Of a DNA stretch of 64,000 bases, positions 62,295 to 64,000 are shown piece by piece. How positions within the stretch are numbered: position 1 is the stretch's first letter; the number at the start of each line of letters is the position of its first letter. The stretch comes from Parabacteroides johnsonii DSM 18315 (GTDB lineage: Bacteria; Bacteroidota; Bacteroidia; Bacteroidales; Tannerellaceae), in NCBI RefSeq assembly GCF_025151045.1, contig NZ_CP102285.1, positions 3,286,001 to 3,350,000 of the forward strand, given 5' to 3'. The translations under genes and the position numbers were made by a program. A model generated the notes under the pieces. The model ran no database searches and was not told the DNA's origin. It saw only the letters and a program-made list of their open reading frames with translations.

Positions 62295-62448
62295 TACCTG
62301 CCAAGTATTCCGATTTACTCTCCAAGTATCGGGATTTTTCCGTCGAGTAATCGCCTGTCGACAACCGTCAGCACGCTTGTTGACAACTGTCAGCAAACTT
62401 GCCGACAATTATAAGCAGGCTTGCCGACAATTGTCGACAGGCAAGTAT
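62295..62448. repeat. 22-bp period array next to the sigma gene
   Basis: Seven consecutive 22-bp windows (starts 62295, 62317, 62339, 62361, 62383, 62405, 62427). The last four begin ACAA and share CTTGCCG, CTTGTTG or GGCAAG near the end; CGACAATTGTCG is a perfect palindrome near 62425. The first two share CCAAGTAT and GATTT. The array lies between the sigma gene and fecR and supplies the sigma gene's TGA stop. Confidence 0.85.
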
Positions 62449-63017
62449 CAGCAAAAGAATCTCGGAAAAAAAGCCAGTAAAGGGAAATAATCTTTTAAGG
62501 CTACACGCAAAACTTTCAAGGCCTTGGTAATGTGGAACTCCACTGTTTTCGTCGAGATGTCCAAGGCTGCTGCGATCTCCTTATGGCTTTGGTTGTTGTA
62601 GCGGCTGCGGACAAAAATGTCACGTGTTTGTTCAGGTAATGTTTCCAACGCCTTGTCGACAAGCGACTGCAACTCGTCGGAGAACAGCTTTTCAGGATTA
62701 CAGGCTTCGAGGGTGGCGATGCGCAGGTTCAATTCCCAAGTGTCGCAGTCCTTCAAATACTCGACTATTTCTTCCCGCGTACGCAAACGTTGCAGGTAAT
62801 TCAGACATTTGTGTTTGATAACGGTCAGGATATAGGCCGGGACATTCGAGTCAGGTGCAAGTTTTCCCCTATTTTCCCAATAATACATCAGGCTTTCGAT
62901 CGCAATATCTTCTGCAACCATACTATCGCCTACATATGTGTTGGCAAAATGGACAAAACGACCTTTATAGTCAGTAAACAACTGATTAAAAGAATATATC
63001 TCGGATCCACCTTTCAT
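62448..63017 (-). CDS. ECF sigma factor of the SusC/D locus
   Basis: A 189-residue sigma-70 factor. Region 2 is about 20-85 (FANTYVGDSMVAEDIAIESL, YILTVIKHKCLNYLQRL) and region 4 about 125-180 (LPEQTRDIFVRSRYNNQSHK, ISTKTVEFHITKALKVL). The start at MKGGSEIYSFNQ is preferred because the 38 codons upstream have no family similarity. Together with the FecR-type gene and the STN-bearing SusC it makes a three-part surface signalling path that turns on the locus. The last codons (FPRFFC) and stop run into the 22-bp period array. Confidence 0.92.
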   Translation of the reverse strand: MKGGSEIYSFNQLFTDYKGRFVHFANTYVGDSMVAEDIAIESLMYYWENRGKLAPDSNVPAYILTVIKHKCLNYLQRLRTREEIVEYLKDCDTWELNLRIATLEACNPEKLFSDELQSLVDKALETLPEQTRDIFVRSRYNNQSHKEIAAALDISTKTVEFHITKALKVLRVALKDYFPLLAFFPRFFC

Positions 63018-63141
63018 ACATATAGAATCAAATCGCCGATAAAGATATACATAAATCCGACTTGTCCATCTTTCTTGCAGGATTTTCCGGCATTTATCCG
63101 TTAAATAGAAACAAAGACAAACATAAATCATATTTTTTCTC

Positions 63142-63149
63142 TAAGTTTG
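63142..63149 (+). promoter_or_regulatory. -7 box of the small membrane protein gene
   Basis: TAAGTTTG on the plus strand matches TAnnTTTG, 22 bp before the ATG at 63172. Confidence 0.55.
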
Positions 63150-63171
63150 CACATTAAATACGAGAAATCCG

Positions 63172-63381
63172 ATGAAGAAAGTAAACATAACAACCGCAGT
63201 TCTATTGATTTACCTGATCATTATGAGCATAATTGGCTGGCCGGGCAAACAAGCCGATCCTGATTATGTGCAGTATTTCGGGGTGATCGCGGCGACTGTT
63301 CTTGTTATCGGCCTGCTGCGTTTCCTGCAGATCAAACGGTTGAAGATTCGGGACAAGATGAAAGACGGAAAAATAGAATAA
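63172..63381 (+). CDS. Small two-helix membrane protein
   Basis: A 69-residue protein with two hydrophobic helices (about 7-25, TAVLLIYLIIMSIIG, and 38-53, GVIAATVLVIGLLRFL), a short loop with WPGKQADPDYVQYF between and a basic tail (KRLKIRDKMKDGK). Similar small proteins occur beside glycan-use genes in Bacteroidetes but have no known function. It lies 33 bp before the GH92 gene, probably in the same transcript. Confidence 0.7.
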   Translation: MKKVNITTAVLLIYLIIMSIIGWPGKQADPDYVQYFGVIAATVLVIGLLRFLQIKRLKIRDKMKDGKIE

Positions 63382-63414
63382 CGAAGTTTAATTGCAAATA
63401 TAAAATTCTAATTC

Positions 63415-64000
63415 ATGAAGGACCTTGTGATCGGACTGTCTCTGTTAGGGATGGTCAGTGCGTGCAGCCCTGCACCTCAGGCAAAGGACAATGTCGAGGA
63501 AGACTATTGCCAGTATGTTAATCCCTTTATCGGAAATGCGGACAACGGACATACGTTTCCGGGTGCTTGTGCACCGTTCGGCCTGATACAGGCGAGCCCC
63601 GAATCCGGTGTCGGCTCCTGGAGATACTGTTCGGGATATAATTACGATGATAACTTTATCGAAGGTTTCGCCCAAACACATTTGAACGGAACGGGCTGTC
63701 CGGACTTGGGCGACATCCTACTGTTCCCGTTCAGCGGCGATATAAAAGACAATACTTATAAAAGCGAATACGACAAATCCACCCAGAAAGCATCGCCGGG
63801 TTATTATGCGGTCACCTTGTCCGACTATGGTGTTGATGCTGAGATTACGGCTACCGCCCACACAGCCCTCCATCGCTATAAATACAACAACGAAGGGCCG
63901 GCACGTCTGCTGGTCGACCTTCAACGCGGTATGGTCGGAAGCAAGGATGCACTGAAAACACATGTCTTAGAAGCCGAGCTCGAAATGCCGGACAACCAGA
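63415..64000 (+). CDS. GH92 alpha-mannosidase lipoprotein (partial)
   Basis: The first 195 codons of a gene that runs off the window. A lipoprotein signal ends at VSACSPAP with the lipid-modified Cys, so the enzyme is membrane-anchored. The N-terminal GH92 domain is clear: YVNPFIGNADNGHTFPGA, APFGLIQASPESG and FAQTHLNGTGCPDLGDILLF are characteristic of calcium-dependent exo-alpha-mannosidases acting on N-glycans or yeast mannan. It starts on the opposite strand from the sigma gene and probably supports the same locus. The catalytic C-terminal domain is outside the window. Confidence 0.9.
   Translation, partial: MKDLVIGLSLLGMVSACSPAPQAKDNVEEDYCQYVNPFIGNADNGHTFPGACAPFGLIQASPESGVGSWRYCSGYNYDDNFIEGFAQTHLNGTGCPDLGDILLFPFSGDIKDNTYKSEYDKSTQKASPGYYAVTLSDYGVDAEITATAHTALHRYKYNNEGPARLLVDLQRGMVGSKDALKTHVLEAELEMPDNQ

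Noticed and set aside
62281-62490. Rightward frame of 69 codons next to the sigma gene
   Set aside because: Composed of the 22-bp period units read in all three frames; no start signal.

Overview
The window looks like a chromosome segment of a gut Bacteroidales bacterium, most likely Parabacteroides or a close relative. The evidence is: a SusC/SusD pair with its own ECF sigma factor and FecR-type anti-sigma factor; a NigD-like lipoprotein with an acidic lipobox tail; the glycine-lipid acyltransferase pair; an RprX/RprY-type two-component system; TAnnTTTG -7 promoter boxes in place of the E. coli -10; and three proteins with C-terminal domains of the type IX secretion kind. Two of those three share a C-terminal domain (DUF6383-like) that I associate with Parabacteroides surface-layer-like proteins. 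The genus assignment is inference from family knowledge, not from a search.

Layout. 0-11.7 kb: an ECF sigma factor with a partial downstream gene, a NigD-like lipoprotein, lpxB, surE, rprY/rprX, the lipid acyltransferase pair, a DUF3109 protein, gpmI and a YgjP-type metallopeptidase. 12.0-15.9 kb: a 901-residue surface protein with a 1.2-kb gene-free upstream region. 15.9-19.7 kb: a secreted six-hairpin glycosidase-like protein and a CstA-type transporter. 19.8-35.7 kb: a division and cell-wall (dcw) cluster read leftward (rsmH, ftsL-like, ftsI, murE, mraY, murD, ftsW, murG, murC, ftsQ, ftsA, ftsZ, then a YqeY-domain gene). mraZ is not at its usual place ahead of rsmH. 36.2-39.5 kb: a second, 1114-residue surface protein with nearly the same C-terminal domain. 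40-50 kb: an Rpn-type nuclease, a LolC/E-like permease, rbfA, an O-methyltransferase, pyk, aroQ, xerD, a DUF4954 protein and hflX. 50-52 kb: a third type-IX-tailed protein. 52-63 kb: a polysaccharide utilisation locus (sigma, FecR, SusC, SusD, FAD oxidoreductase, GH2 glycosidase). 63-64 kb: a small membrane protein and the start of a GH92 alpha-mannosidase. GH92 next to a CsxA/endo-mannosidase-like GH2 suggests N-glycan or mannan use.

The most unusual content is between the genes. Three kinds of short-period repeat recur with period lengths of 7, 9 and 22 bp. Heptamer arrays (for example AACTTTC or TTTATGA), often in inverted pairs, fill the gaps between leftward genes from 2.9 to 45.9 kb and typically begin at the stop codon of one gene and end just before the start codon of the next. 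One heptamer array lies inside murC in frame and adds about 12 residues. Arrays with a 22-bp period (3.8, 8.5, 25.4, 45.7 and 62.3 kb) have units whose sequence differs between loci but whose period is kept. Nonamer elements bounded by GGGTGTGTCAAA inverted ends occur at 0.8 and 45.1 kb in opposite orientation. Apart from the 62.3-kb array, the region from 46.8 kb onward appears free of them.

No tRNA, rRNA, CRISPR array, intact insertion sequence or known riboswitch was recognised.
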